Below are positions 46,594 through 54,650 of a stretch of DNA of 64,000 nucleotides, one piece after another. Position 1 is the first letter of the stretch, and every line of letters starts with the position of its first letter. The DNA comes from Sulfitobacter sp. DSM 110093 (GTDB taxonomy: Bacteria; Pseudomonadota; Alphaproteobacteria; Rhodobacterales; Rhodobacteraceae), in NCBI RefSeq assembly GCF_022788715.1, contig NZ_CP085167.1, positions 1,609,001 to 1,673,000 on the forward strand, read 5' to 3'. The translations under genes were made by a program, and so were the position numbers. Under the pieces are notes generated by a model. It had not been told where the DNA came from. It did not search any database and worked only from the letters and a program-made list of their open reading frames with translations.

Positions 46594-48354
46594 ATGAGCG
46601 ATGCATCCCGACCTGAACGCAGCAGTATAGCCGTATCCTGGCGGGTGCGGTTTGCTATTGCTGCGTTGCTGGTATTGGCCGTGGTGACGATTTCGATCAC
46701 CAACAAGCTGCTGACTGATCGCTTTACCGAAAGCACGCGCAACCGCGCGGAACTGCGTATCGCGCTCTACAGTGGCAACTTACTGGCCGAACTGCGCCAG
46801 AACGCGATTGTACCACAGCTTTTGGCGCGCGATCCCACGTTAATCGGCGCGCTGCAAACGGCCGATTATTCGCTTTCCACGCAGCGGCTTATCTCTTTTG
46901 TTGAGGAAATCGGCGCGGCGTCTTTGATGTTGTATGACATTGACGGGCGTACGGTGGCCGCGACCGACCGCAACAGGCTTGGATCGGCGCATAAGTCTGA
47001 GCCCTATTTCGTTGATGCCATCCGTTCTAACGCGACGATCTTCTCAACCATCGAGCGTGAGCAGGGCGGGTATCGGTTTCTTTACTCGCGCCGAATGCAA
47101 TCGGGCGGCGAAACGCTGGGCGTGATCGCGGTTGAGGTTGATCTTCAAAAGTTCGAGCGTGCTTGGGCTGGGATTTCCGATGCGGTGATCGTCATGGACA
47201 GCACTGGCCAGATCATCCTCGCCACTGAACCGCGCTGGCGCGGCCTGACCGAACCCGAAGCGCTGGCGAACCACACGCCGCAAAGCGCAATTGAACGCGC
47301 CATTCAGGCCACGACAGATTGGACAGCATTACCCCCCGATGCCTATCTGCAGGGCGAAGCGGTGATGCGGCTGGAAAATAGGATTCCCTTTCGCGGTTGG
47401 CGGATGAGCAGCTACACCACCTATGCGTCCGTCCGCGAAAAGGTAAATGGCGTCCTGGCGCTAGAGGTCATGGGTTTTGCGATTCTTTTGGCCTTGGCGT
47501 TTTATTTCCTTAGCCGCCGCACGGCGGGCCGTTTGGCGATCTTTCAGCGGGAATCGGCCAAGCTTCGGGCGCTAAACTTGGCGCTACAGCGTGAAATCGC
47601 CGAGCGGAAGCGCGTGCAACAGACCCTCGCCGTGGCTGAGCAAACGCTTGAACAATCGTCGAAACTGGCTGCCTTGGGCGAAATGTCGGCTGCCGTCAGC
47701 CATGAGTTGAACCAACCCCTAGCGGCGATGAAGACCTATCTGGCGGGCGCGCGGCTGCTGCTCAAGCGGAACCGGCAGGAAGAGGCGCTGTCCTCATTCG
47801 GGCGCATCGACGACCTGATCGAGCGGATGGGCGCGATCACACGGCAGTTAAAATCTTATGCCCGCAAGGGGCAGGAGGCGTTCTCTCCTGTCGATATGGG
47901 CGCGGCGCTGGCTTCTTCGCTGTCGATGATGGAGCCTCAACTACGTCAGCGGCAGGTGCAAATCAGTCGGATCTTACCCGATAACCCCGTTTTGGTGATG
48001 GGGGACCGTATGCGGATCGAACAAGTTATGGTAAACTTGCTAAGAAACGCATTGGACGCGACTAAATCGGAACGAAACCCGCAGGTAGACATTATACTAT
48101 CAGCGGGGGAGACGGCGACATTGACCGTGCGCGACAATGGCCCGGGGATCGAGGACCTAGACGCGCTGTTCGAACCTTTCTACACGACCAAGCAGCCTGG
48201 CGACGGTGTTGGGCTGGGTCTTGCTATTTCTTCGGGGATCGTAAACGACCTCGGAGGACGGCTGACAGCGCGCAACGGACAGAACGGTGGCGCTGTATTT
48301 GAAATGCAACTGCCTATATTGGCAGATGAAACGAAAATAGAAGCGGCGGAGTGA
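46594..48354 (+). CDS. dctB: DctB-like sensor histidine kinase
   Basis: The 586-residue protein has membrane span 1 at about residues 17-35, a periplasmic double-Cache-like domain of about 250 residues (SAHKSEPYFVDAIRSNATIF, FLYSRRMQSGGETLGVIAVE), span 2 near 290-310 and a coiled coil. The HisKA motif AAVSHELNQPLAAMKTYLAG carries the phospho-His at 370, and the kinase core has DNGPGIEDLDALFEPFYTTK and GVGLGLAISSGIV. This is the C4-dicarboxylate sensor architecture, but the ligand is unproven, and no dctPQM transporter adjoins. Confidence 0.9.
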   Translation: MSDASRPERSSIAVSWRVRFAIAALLVLAVVTISITNKLLTDRFTESTRNRAELRIALYSGNLLAELRQNAIVPQLLARDPTLIGALQTADYSLSTQRLISFVEEIGAASLMLYDIDGRTVAATDRNRLGSAHKSEPYFVDAIRSNATIFSTIEREQGGYRFLYSRRMQSGGETLGVIAVEVDLQKFERAWAGISDAVIVMDSTGQIILATEPRWRGLTEPEALANHTPQSAIERAIQATTDWTALPPDAYLQGEAVMRLENRIPFRGWRMSSYTTYASVREKVNGVLALEVMGFAILLALAFYFLSRRTAGRLAIFQRESAKLRALNLALQREIAERKRVQQTLAVAEQTLEQSSKLAALGEMSAAVSHELNQPLAAMKTYLAGARLLLKRNRQEEALSSFGRIDDLIERMGAITRQLKSYARKGQEAFSPVDMGAALASSLSMMEPQLRQRQVQISRILPDNPVLVMGDRMRIEQVMVNLLRNALDATKSERNPQVDIILSAGETATLTVRDNGPGIEDLDALFEPFYTTKQPGDGVGLGLAISSGIVNDLGGRLTARNGQNGGAVFEMQLPILADETKIEAAE

Positions 48355-48358
48355 ACGC

Positions 48359-49693
48359 ATGGCTCAGGCAATGAAAATCGCGATTGTAGATGATGAACAG
48401 GACATGCGGCAGTCCATCAGCCAGTGGTTGGCCCTATCGGGTTATGACACTGAAACCTTCGGCAGCGCCGAAGATGCGCTCAAGACGCTGGGGCCGGATT
48501 ATCCAGGCATCGTAATCTCGGACATCAAAATGCCGGGCATGGACGGGATGCAGTTCCTGAAAAAACTGATGGGCAGCGACTCGGCCCTGCCGGTCATCAT
48601 GATTACTGGCCACGGAGATGTGCCGATGGCGGTTGAGGCGATGCGCGTGGGTGCGTTCGACTTCCTTGAAAAACCCTTTAACCCTGACCGGATGAGCGAA
48701 CTGGCCAAGAAAGCCACGAATGCCCGCCGTCTGGTGATGGACAACCGTGCCCTGCGGCGGGAGTTGTCGGACGGCGGCCAGCTGATGAAGAAGTTGATTG
48801 GCCAGTCCCCCGTGATGGAACGGCTGCGCGAGGATATCCTCGATCTGGGTCAGGCCGATGGGCATGTGCTGATCGATGGTGAAACCGGCACGGGGAAGAC
48901 CCTCGTGGCCCATGCGCTGCACGCGGTCGGCAGCCGCGCGGGCAAGAAATTTGTCCTCGTCTCCTGTGGTGCGCTGGAAGAAGACGCGCTGGCAAAGCGC
49001 CTTTTCGGCCCGATGCAGCCCGAAGACGCGCAATTGCCCGCCATCGAAGAGGCGCGTGGTGGGACGTTGGTGTTGGAAGACATCGAGGCACTCACAGAAA
49101 GCCTTCAGGCCCGGCTGTTGAGCGCGATCAATGAACAAGGCACTCCAGCAGAGACGCGGATCGTCGCGATCTCGAACCTACAAGAAGCAGGCCGCACTTC
49201 AGAGGATGCGCTGCGCTCTGATTTGTTCTACCGTCTGGCCGCGTTGCGCATCACCGTGCCACCGCTGCGCCAGCGGGGCGAAGACATCCTGACGCTTTTC
49301 ACCCGTCTAAGCGACCAATTCGCCGATGAATACGGCTGCGACGCACCGCAGGTTTCGGCGCAAGAAGCTGCACAGTTGTTGCAGGCTCCGTGGCCCGGCA
49401 ACGTGCGTCAGTTGATCAATGTGGCTGAACGCGCGGTGCTGCAATCGCGCCGCGGATCGGGCACCATCGCATCCTTGTTGATGAGCGATCATGATGAGAT
49501 GCAGCCGGTGATGACCACCGAGGGCAAGCCGCTAAAGGAATACGTTGAAGCCTTTGAGCGCATGTTGATCGACAATACAATGCGCCGTCACAAAGGCTCA
49601 ATCGCCAGCGTTATGGACGAACTTTGCCTGCCGCGCCGGACATTGAATGAGAAGATGGCAAAATACGGGTTGCAGCGGTCAGACTACCTCTGA
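48359..49693 (+). CDS. dctD: DctD-like response regulator lacking the GAFTGA loop
   Basis: The 444-residue protein has a receiver domain (IVDDEQDMR, VISDIKMPGMDGM, DFLEKPF), an AAA+ domain with GETGTGKT, a shortened L1 region (RLFGPMQPEDAQLPAIEEA), GGTLVLEDIEAL, FYRLAALRITVPPLRQRGED and WPGNVRQLINVAERA, and an HTH near the C-terminus. The ESELFGHEKGAFTGA stretch that contacts sigma-54 is absent, and the usual LDEI Walker B reads LEDI. It is unlikely to open sigma-54 promoters as DctD does. The ATG follows dctB by four bases with GGAG upstream. Confidence 0.9.
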   Translation: MAQAMKIAIVDDEQDMRQSISQWLALSGYDTETFGSAEDALKTLGPDYPGIVISDIKMPGMDGMQFLKKLMGSDSALPVIMITGHGDVPMAVEAMRVGAFDFLEKPFNPDRMSELAKKATNARRLVMDNRALRRELSDGGQLMKKLIGQSPVMERLREDILDLGQADGHVLIDGETGTGKTLVAHALHAVGSRAGKKFVLVSCGALEEDALAKRLFGPMQPEDAQLPAIEEARGGTLVLEDIEALTESLQARLLSAINEQGTPAETRIVAISNLQEAGRTSEDALRSDLFYRLAALRITVPPLRQRGEDILTLFTRLSDQFADEYGCDAPQVSAQEAAQLLQAPWPGNVRQLINVAERAVLQSRRGSGTIASLLMSDHDEMQPVMTTEGKPLKEYVEAFERMLIDNTMRRHKGSIASVMDELCLPRRTLNEKMAKYGLQRSDYL

Positions 49694-49697
49694 CCGC

Positions 49698-49741
49698 GAT
49701 TGCAGAGCAGCGCGGCTTAACCGCTGCGCTGCTCTGCAATC
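49698..49741. terminator. Long inverted repeat between dctD and lipoprotein gene
   Basis: A perfect 16-bp inverted repeat (49698-49713 with 49726-49741) has a 12-base spacer; an alternative inner GCGG/CCGC pairing also exists. It starts 5 bases after dctD. Its right arm encodes the last residues of the convergent lipoprotein gene, so it may end transcription in both directions. T-runs are weak. Confidence 0.65.
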
Positions 49742-50007
49742 TCAATGGCTTTGCCGCTTGGATCGGTGATGCACGACCAGCTTGCGCCGCCGGGTACGTT
49801 TACCACATAGCGGTAAAGTTCGACCACAGGACGCGTGGTGTTGATTGCCACGCCCGCCGCGCCCGTTTGCTGGCCTACTGCTGCCAAACAGCTTTTCTGA
49901 CCGCGCAGGTCGGCCAACGCCGCCGGATCATCGGCCACGGCGATTTCGTCACAGGCGGCGAGGCCAAAAAACGTAAGGCAAATCGCGGGGCGGAGTATTT
50001 TTTGCAT
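49717..50007 (-). CDS. Small lipoprotein
   Basis: The 96-residue protein has signal MQKILRPAICLTFFGLAACD with the lipobox Cys at 19. Two further cysteines (QKSCLAAVG, SWSCITDPSG) probably form a disulphide in the mature part, and the segment RPVVELYRYVVNVPGGASWS recalls small Rhodobacteraceae envelope proteins. Function unknown. Its ribosome site AAGGA overlaps the stop codon of a candidate 49-codon ORF upstream. Confidence 0.72.
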   Translation of the reverse strand: MQKILRPAICLTFFGLAACDEIAVADDPAALADLRGQKSCLAAVGQQTGAAGVAINTTRPVVELYRYVVNVPGGASWSCITDPSGKAIEIAEQRSG

Positions 50008-50020
50008 CTGATGCGGTCCT

Positions 50021-50170
50021 TCAAGGCTGGGTGCCGCAGCCTGTGACCGGGCAGTACTGTTGCGTCGCGGAAGGTAGCCGCGCCGACAGTCTGAATGTTT
50101 CCAAGCGCATGCGCGTTGTCAACCGGGCCGACATAAACCGCATTTGACTGTTGCTCATTCGATTGGCCAT
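50021..50170 (-). CDS. Candidate 49-aa protein coupled to a lipoprotein gene
   Basis: An ORF beginning MANRMSNSQMRFMSARLTTR and ending QQYCPVTGCGTQP has AAGGGG nine bases upstream. Its third codon positions are about 70% G or C, like real genes here. Its TGA overlaps the AAGGA ribosome site of the lipoprotein gene 13 bases later, a coupling layout. A competing frame over the same bases has lower GC at third positions. The basic N-terminus and paired Cys are noted. Not recognised as a family. Confidence 0.4.
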   Translation of the reverse strand: MANRMSNSQMRFMSARLTTRMRLETFRLSARLPSATQQYCPVTGCGTQP

Positions 50171-50510
50171 TGTGTTTCACCCCTTAAAGCTCTTAACTAG
50201 CCGGATAAGTCCCGTAACGCCCGACTGGCGTATGAAGACTTTTGACAGTTTCGCTGCTGCGTCACTTCGACACCGGGGGGCAGGCAGACCGATTGGGCTG
50301 GAAACGGCCGAAGAACCGCTGATATTCGCAAGGGTTAGCCCGACCGAAGCACAGCTAATTAATGGATGTAAGAGGCGCGACAAGCCCTTGCATCGGAGAA
50401 GAACCGCGATGACGCGCGCAGATGCTCAGAGCAGACAGACCGGGGCCCTCAGCGGCCCTGCTGTTGCCGCGTCCTCCATCGCCCTGACAAGTCACACCTC
50501 CCAGCCCGAT
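50171..50510 (+). other. rne leader region
   Basis: No convincing gene is seen on the plus strand in this stretch. A possible -35 TTGACA is at 50241-50246 with a poor -10. From 50409 an open frame with GGAGAAG upstream runs past the rne start in another frame; it may be a regulatory upstream ORF or chance. The leader ends in an intrinsic-type hairpin, so a short leader RNA could be made. Confidence 0.45.
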
Positions 50511-50529
50511 GCCCCACCAGGGGCTTTTT
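50511..50529 (+). terminator. Terminator-like hairpin in the rne leader
   Basis: GCCCC-ACCA-GGGGC is followed immediately by TTTTT, a compact intrinsic terminator, only 28 bases before the rne ATG and on the same strand. It must either end an upstream transcript or act as an attenuator; the rne promoter could lie after it only if very close to the start codon. Confidence 0.75.
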
Positions 50530-50557
50530 GCGCGCGGGTGCTGTGCATAATGGATCT

Positions 50558-53419
50558 ATGTCTAAGAAAATGCTTATCGATGCCACCCACGCCGAGGAAA
50601 CTCGCGTTGTGGTCGTGGACGGAAACAAGGTCGAAGAATTCGATTTTGAATCAGAAAACAAACGCCAGCTGGCTGGCAATATCTATCTAGCCAAGGTTAC
50701 GCGCGTCGAGCCGTCGCTTCAGGCGGCCTTTGTGGACTATGGCGGCAACCGCCATGGTTTCCTCGCTTTTTCGGAAATTCATCCCGATTATTACCAAATT
50801 CCCGTGGCCGACCGTCAGGCGCTGCTGGAAGAAGAGCGTGCCTATGCCGAAGCACAGGCTGCCAAGGACGACGAGAACGACAAACCCAAGCGCACGCGCT
50901 CTCGCTCGCGGAGCCGTTCCAAAACCCAAGCCGCAGAAACCACCAGCGATGACGCCGTAGCAACGGCCGAGGTATCTGACGACAGCAGCGATCAGATCGC
51001 CGGGATGGAGACGGTCGACCTCGACAGTGAGGAGGGCAGTTCACCCATGGAGCGGGTCGCCGAGACACCGGTAGAAGAGCCGGAAACTAACGGCGACGAA
51101 GGCGACACAGCGCTGGCAACCGAAGCTGCGGACAATACCTCTGACGACACCCATGCCGATGAAGCCAATGGCGACGACGAGAAGGGCAGCGATGCCACGG
51201 CGAAAGACGATTCAATCGAATCCGTCGCCGACGAAGATGACAGCGAAGACATTCGCCCAGTGCGCAAACCGCGCCCGCGTCGGTACAAAATCCAAGAAGT
51301 GATCAAGGTTCGCCAGATCCTTCTGGTGCAGGTGGTTAAAGAAGAGCGTGGCAACAAAGGCGCGGCGCTGACCACATACCTCAGCCTTGCTGGCCGTTAC
51401 TGCGTCTTGATGCCCAACACCGCCCGTGGTGGTGGCATCAGCCGCAAGATCACCAATGCCGCCGACCGTAAGAAGCTGAAGGAAATCGCGACCGAGATCG
51501 AGGTGCCGAAAGGTGCTGGCCTGATCGTGCGCACCGCCGGTGCCAAACGCACCAAGGCTGAGATTAAGCGCGACTATGAATACCTCCAGCGCCTCTGGGA
51601 GCAGATCCGCGAGCTGACGTTGAAATCGATCGCGCCTGCGAAGATTTATGAAGAAGGCGATCTGATCAAACGTTCGATCCGCGACCTCTATAACCGCGAG
51701 ATTGATGAGATTCACGTCGAGGGCGAGCGCGGCTACCGCATCGCCAAAGACTTCATGAAGATGATCATGCCGTCCCACGCCAAGAACGTGAAGCTCTACA
51801 ACGAGAGCCTGCCGCTCTTTGCGCGCTATCAGGTGGAAAGCTACCTCTCGGGCATGTTCAACCCCACGGTTCAATTGCCCTCGGGCGGCTACATCGTGAT
51901 CGGCGTGACCGAAGCACTGGTGGCCATCGACGTGAACTCGGGCCGGGCGACCAAAGAAGGCTCGATCGAACAGACGGCGACCAAGACCAACCTTGAGGCC
52001 GCCGCCGAGGTGGCACGTCAGCTGCGTCTGCGCGACCTCGCCGGGCTGATCGTCATCGACTTCATCGACATGGACGAGCGCAAGAACAACGCTGCCGTCG
52101 AAAAGATGATGAAAGACAAGCTGAAGACCGACCGCGCGCGCATTCAGGTGGGCCGCATTTCGGGCTTCGGTCTGATGGAAATGTCGCGCCAGCGTCTGCG
52201 TCCCGGTATGATCGAGGCAACGACCCAGCCTTGTCACGCCTGCCACGGCACCGGCCTTGTGCGTTCTGACGACAACCTCGCGCTGTCGATCATCCGCCAG
52301 ATCGAAGAAGAGGGCACCCGCCGCCGTTCGCGCGAAGTGCTGGTACGTGCGCCCGTAGGCATCGCCAACTTCTTGATGAACCAAAAACGTGAGCACATTG
52401 CCCATATCGAAATGCGCTATGGCATGTCTGTGCGGATCGAAGGCGACCCATCGCTGGTCAGCCCCGATTTCCACATCGAAAAGTTCAAGACCGCGACACG
52501 CGCCGTACCACCCGCGACGGATCACGTCGTTTCGGTCGATACGTCCTTGATGGATCAGATCGACGAAGATGAAAGCGCCGCCGAAGCAGAAGAGGCACCC
52601 GCCGCTCAGGAAGCCACCCAACCCGACAACGGGAATAATAACGGTGGCGGTAATGGTGAAGAGGGCGATGGCGAAGGTAAATCCAAGCGTCGTCGTCGTC
52701 GTCGTCGCAGCCGGGGGGGCCGTGGCCGCAATGGCAATGGTGATCAGCAGAATGATGCAGATGACCAGAACAACGGTCAGCAGCAGGACGCCGTACAATC
52801 CGATGACGCGGAAAAGAACCAGCCGGTAGAGGCCGATGCGCCCCAAACCGAAGGTGAAACCGCAACTGCCACAGAAGAAAAGCCTAAACCCAAGACCCGC
52901 AGCCGGTCGCGCAAGCCAAAGGCCGAAGTCGCACCAGAAGCCGAACCGGCACCCGAAGCGCTTGCTGCCGCTGAGGGCGAAACGCCCAAGGTTGCTGCTG
53001 ACGTCGAGGCCGAAGAGACGCCTAAGCCCAAGGCACGACGGAGCCGCGGCAGCCGGGCCAAAAAGCCCGCCACCGATGCACCGGCAGAGGGCAGTGTGAC
53101 AGCCGATGCGGCAGCCACCGAAGAGACGGCCGAGCCTGCACCAAAGCCCAAACGCCGGAGCCGCGCCAAGGCGAAACCGGTAGAGCCGGTTACCGAAGCA
53201 ACGCCCGACGCGATGGCCGAAGCGCTTCCGACCGAGACACCTATTGCAGCGCCAAGCCCGGAAACCGCCACACCCGTCGCGGAAGAGGTAAAGCCCGCGC
53301 CCACAGCCGAGGCACCTGTCGCAGAGGCCGTACCTGAAACCGCAGCCGAGCAGGCGCAGGAACAGCCCGCCGAGAAGCCCAAGCCCAAACGTCGTGGCTG
53401 GTGGTCGCTGGGCAGCTAA
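50558..53419 (+). CDS. rne: Ribonuclease E with acidic insertion in S1 domain
   Basis: The 953-residue endonuclease starts MSKKMLIDATHAEETRVVVV. The S1 domain (residues about 35-290) is split by an acidic, serine/Arg-bearing insertion of about 150 residues. Catalytic Asp458 (VAIDVNSGRA) and Asp501 (IVIDFIDMDERKNN), and Zn-link Cys559/Cys562 (PCHACHGTG), keep E. coli spacing with a 155-residue offset. The 260-residue tail is low complexity: Arg-rich RRRRRRRSRGGRGRN, then Ala/Glu/Pro with repeated PKPK motifs, and a C-terminal KPKPKRRGWWSLGS. It initiates mRNA decay and scaffolds a degradosome. Confidence 0.97.
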   Translation: MSKKMLIDATHAEETRVVVVDGNKVEEFDFESENKRQLAGNIYLAKVTRVEPSLQAAFVDYGGNRHGFLAFSEIHPDYYQIPVADRQALLEEERAYAEAQAAKDDENDKPKRTRSRSRSRSKTQAAETTSDDAVATAEVSDDSSDQIAGMETVDLDSEEGSSPMERVAETPVEEPETNGDEGDTALATEAADNTSDDTHADEANGDDEKGSDATAKDDSIESVADEDDSEDIRPVRKPRPRRYKIQEVIKVRQILLVQVVKEERGNKGAALTTYLSLAGRYCVLMPNTARGGGISRKITNAADRKKLKEIATEIEVPKGAGLIVRTAGAKRTKAEIKRDYEYLQRLWEQIRELTLKSIAPAKIYEEGDLIKRSIRDLYNREIDEIHVEGERGYRIAKDFMKMIMPSHAKNVKLYNESLPLFARYQVESYLSGMFNPTVQLPSGGYIVIGVTEALVAIDVNSGRATKEGSIEQTATKTNLEAAAEVARQLRLRDLAGLIVIDFIDMDERKNNAAVEKMMKDKLKTDRARIQVGRISGFGLMEMSRQRLRPGMIEATTQPCHACHGTGLVRSDDNLALSIIRQIEEEGTRRRSREVLVRAPVGIANFLMNQKREHIAHIEMRYGMSVRIEGDPSLVSPDFHIEKFKTATRAVPPATDHVVSVDTSLMDQIDEDESAAEAEEAPAAQEATQPDNGNNNGGGNGEEGDGEGKSKRRRRRRRSRGGRGRNGNGDQQNDADDQNNGQQQDAVQSDDAEKNQPVEADAPQTEGETATATEEKPKPKTRSRSRKPKAEVAPEAEPAPEALAAAEGETPKVAADVEAEETPKPKARRSRGSRAKKPATDAPAEGSVTADAAATEETAEPAPKPKRRSRAKAKPVEPVTEATPDAMAEALPTETPIAAPSPETATPVAEEVKPAPTAEAPVAEAVPETAAEQAQEQPAEKPKPKRRGWWSLGS

Positions 53420-53438
53420 GTCACGGCACAGAAAACAG

Positions 53439-53467
53439 AAACGGCGGGCTCTTAGGTCCGCCGTTTT
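53439..53467 (+). terminator. Intrinsic terminator of rne
   Basis: A 9-bp stem (AAACGGCGG with CCGCCGTTT) with a 10-base loop and a short T-run follows the rne stop by 20 bases. Confidence 0.88.
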
Positions 53468-53524
53468 CGATTCTTGTAATCATGAGTTGGACGGATGAGC
53501 CGCCCCGCGCCCCGCGCCCCGCGC

Positions 53525-53752
53525 TCAGCCGCCCTTGGTGATGATATACAGCTCCGCCTTACCCTCGGTCCGGGTTTCGGTCAGTTCATGTCCGGCTTCG
53601 GCGCAGAAGTGGGGCACGTCAATTACGGCGGCGGGATCATCGGCCTGCATGTGCAACTGATCGCCCGGCGCCAAGGCAACCAATCGTTTGCGGGCTTTTA
53701 ACACGGGCAGGGGGCACAAAAGCCCTGTGGCATCTAGTTTTTCGATTTTCAT
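53525..53752 (-). CDS. TusA-like sulfurtransferase
   Basis: The 75-residue protein has the SirA/TusA fold with the CPxP motif ATGLLCPLPVLKARKRL (Cys13 carries persulphide) and DDPAAVIDVPHFC with a second cysteine. TusA relays sulphur for tRNA thiolation or other thiol chemistry. It is divergent, by about 90 bases, from ccdA, a thiol-redox partner elsewhere, which may mark a sulphur or cytochrome-linked function. Confidence 0.93.
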   Translation of the reverse strand: MKIEKLDATGLLCPLPVLKARKRLVALAPGDQLHMQADDPAAVIDVPHFCAEAGHELTETRTEGKAELYIITKGG

Positions 53753-53843
53753 AAGCTCAGTTAATCCAAGACTTTCTCAAGGTCCACGATCTTGTGACAA
53801 TATGACAGGTGACGCCGGGGCGCTGGCGGTCTAGGACTTGGGC

Positions 53844-54596
53844 ATGTTTGATATCAGCCTTCTCGACGCTGGGCTTTTGCCCGCCATGACAATCGCCCTG
53901 ATCGCCGGGATCTTCAGTTTCCTGTCGCCCTGTGTGCTGCCAATTGTGCCGCCTTATCTGGCCTATATGGGGGGGGTGTCGATCAACGACATGTCCAGCC
54001 AAGGCACCGCGCGGCGGCGTGCAGTCGTGGCGGCGCTGTTTTTCGTTCTGGGGCTAAGCACAGTTTTCATCCTGCTGGGCTTTACCGCCTCGGCGTTTGG
54101 TATGTTCTTTTTGCAGAATCAGGCGCTCTTCGCCAAGATCTCTGGCGTCGTTATCATCGTATTCGGCCTGCATTTTGTAGGCCTGTTCCGCATCCCGTTC
54201 CTTGATCAAGAGGCGCGTTTGGACGCAGGTGATAAAGGCGGGTCAAGCTTTGGCGCTTATGTTCTCGGGCTGGCTTTCGCCTTTGGCTGGACGCCCTGTA
54301 TCGGACCACAGCTTGGCGCAATTCTGTCGCTGGCCGCGAGCGAGGCTTCCGTCTCACGCGGCACGCTTTTGTTGGGGGTCTATGCGGCGGGGCTGGGCAT
54401 TCCTTTCCTGCTGGCGGCTATGTTCATCACCCGCGCCATGACGCTGATGAACCGGATTAAACCGCATATGAAGCTCATTGAGCGGATCATGGGCGGGCTG
54501 CTGGTTCTGGTGGGTCTGGCGCTGCTGACCGGGGCGTTCACAACCTTCTCGTTCTGGCTGCTAGAGACGTTCCCGATCCTCGCCACCGTCGGATAA
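53844..54596 (+). CDS. ccdA: CcdA-type thiol-disulphide transporter
   Basis: The 250-residue protein has six membrane spans. The two redox cysteines lie in IFSFLSPCVLPIVPPYLAYM and FGWTPCIGPQLGAIL, the CcdA hallmark. It passes electrons from cytoplasmic thioredoxin to periplasmic proteins such as those maturing c-type cytochromes. The ATG giving MFDISLLDAG is used; a TTG two codons earlier is open. Confidence 0.94.
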   Translation: MFDISLLDAGLLPAMTIALIAGIFSFLSPCVLPIVPPYLAYMGGVSINDMSSQGTARRRAVVAALFFVLGLSTVFILLGFTASAFGMFFLQNQALFAKISGVVIIVFGLHFVGLFRIPFLDQEARLDAGDKGGSSFGAYVLGLAFAFGWTPCIGPQLGAILSLAASEASVSRGTLLLGVYAAGLGIPFLLAAMFITRAMTLMNRIKPHMKLIERIMGGLLVLVGLALLTGAFTTFSFWLLETFPILATVG

Positions 54597-54650
54597 AGCC
54601 TTATTCTCGCCCCGAATTGCGGCTAGACTGTGCCGGACAAGGGGTTGGGC

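Noticed and set aside
49875..50180. 101-codon minus-strand frame from a GTG upstream of the small lipoprotein
   Set aside because: Lower GC at third positions than the 49-codon frame, and it overlaps the lipoprotein signal peptide out of frame.
50151..50690. 179-codon plus-strand frame across the rne leader
   Set aside because: It crosses the terminator hairpin and overlaps rne out of frame, with biased but non-protein-like composition.
51212..52846. 544-codon open frame opposite rne on the minus strand
   Set aside because: It is a shadow of the GC-rich rne coding sequence. RNase E motifs on the plus strand are unambiguous.
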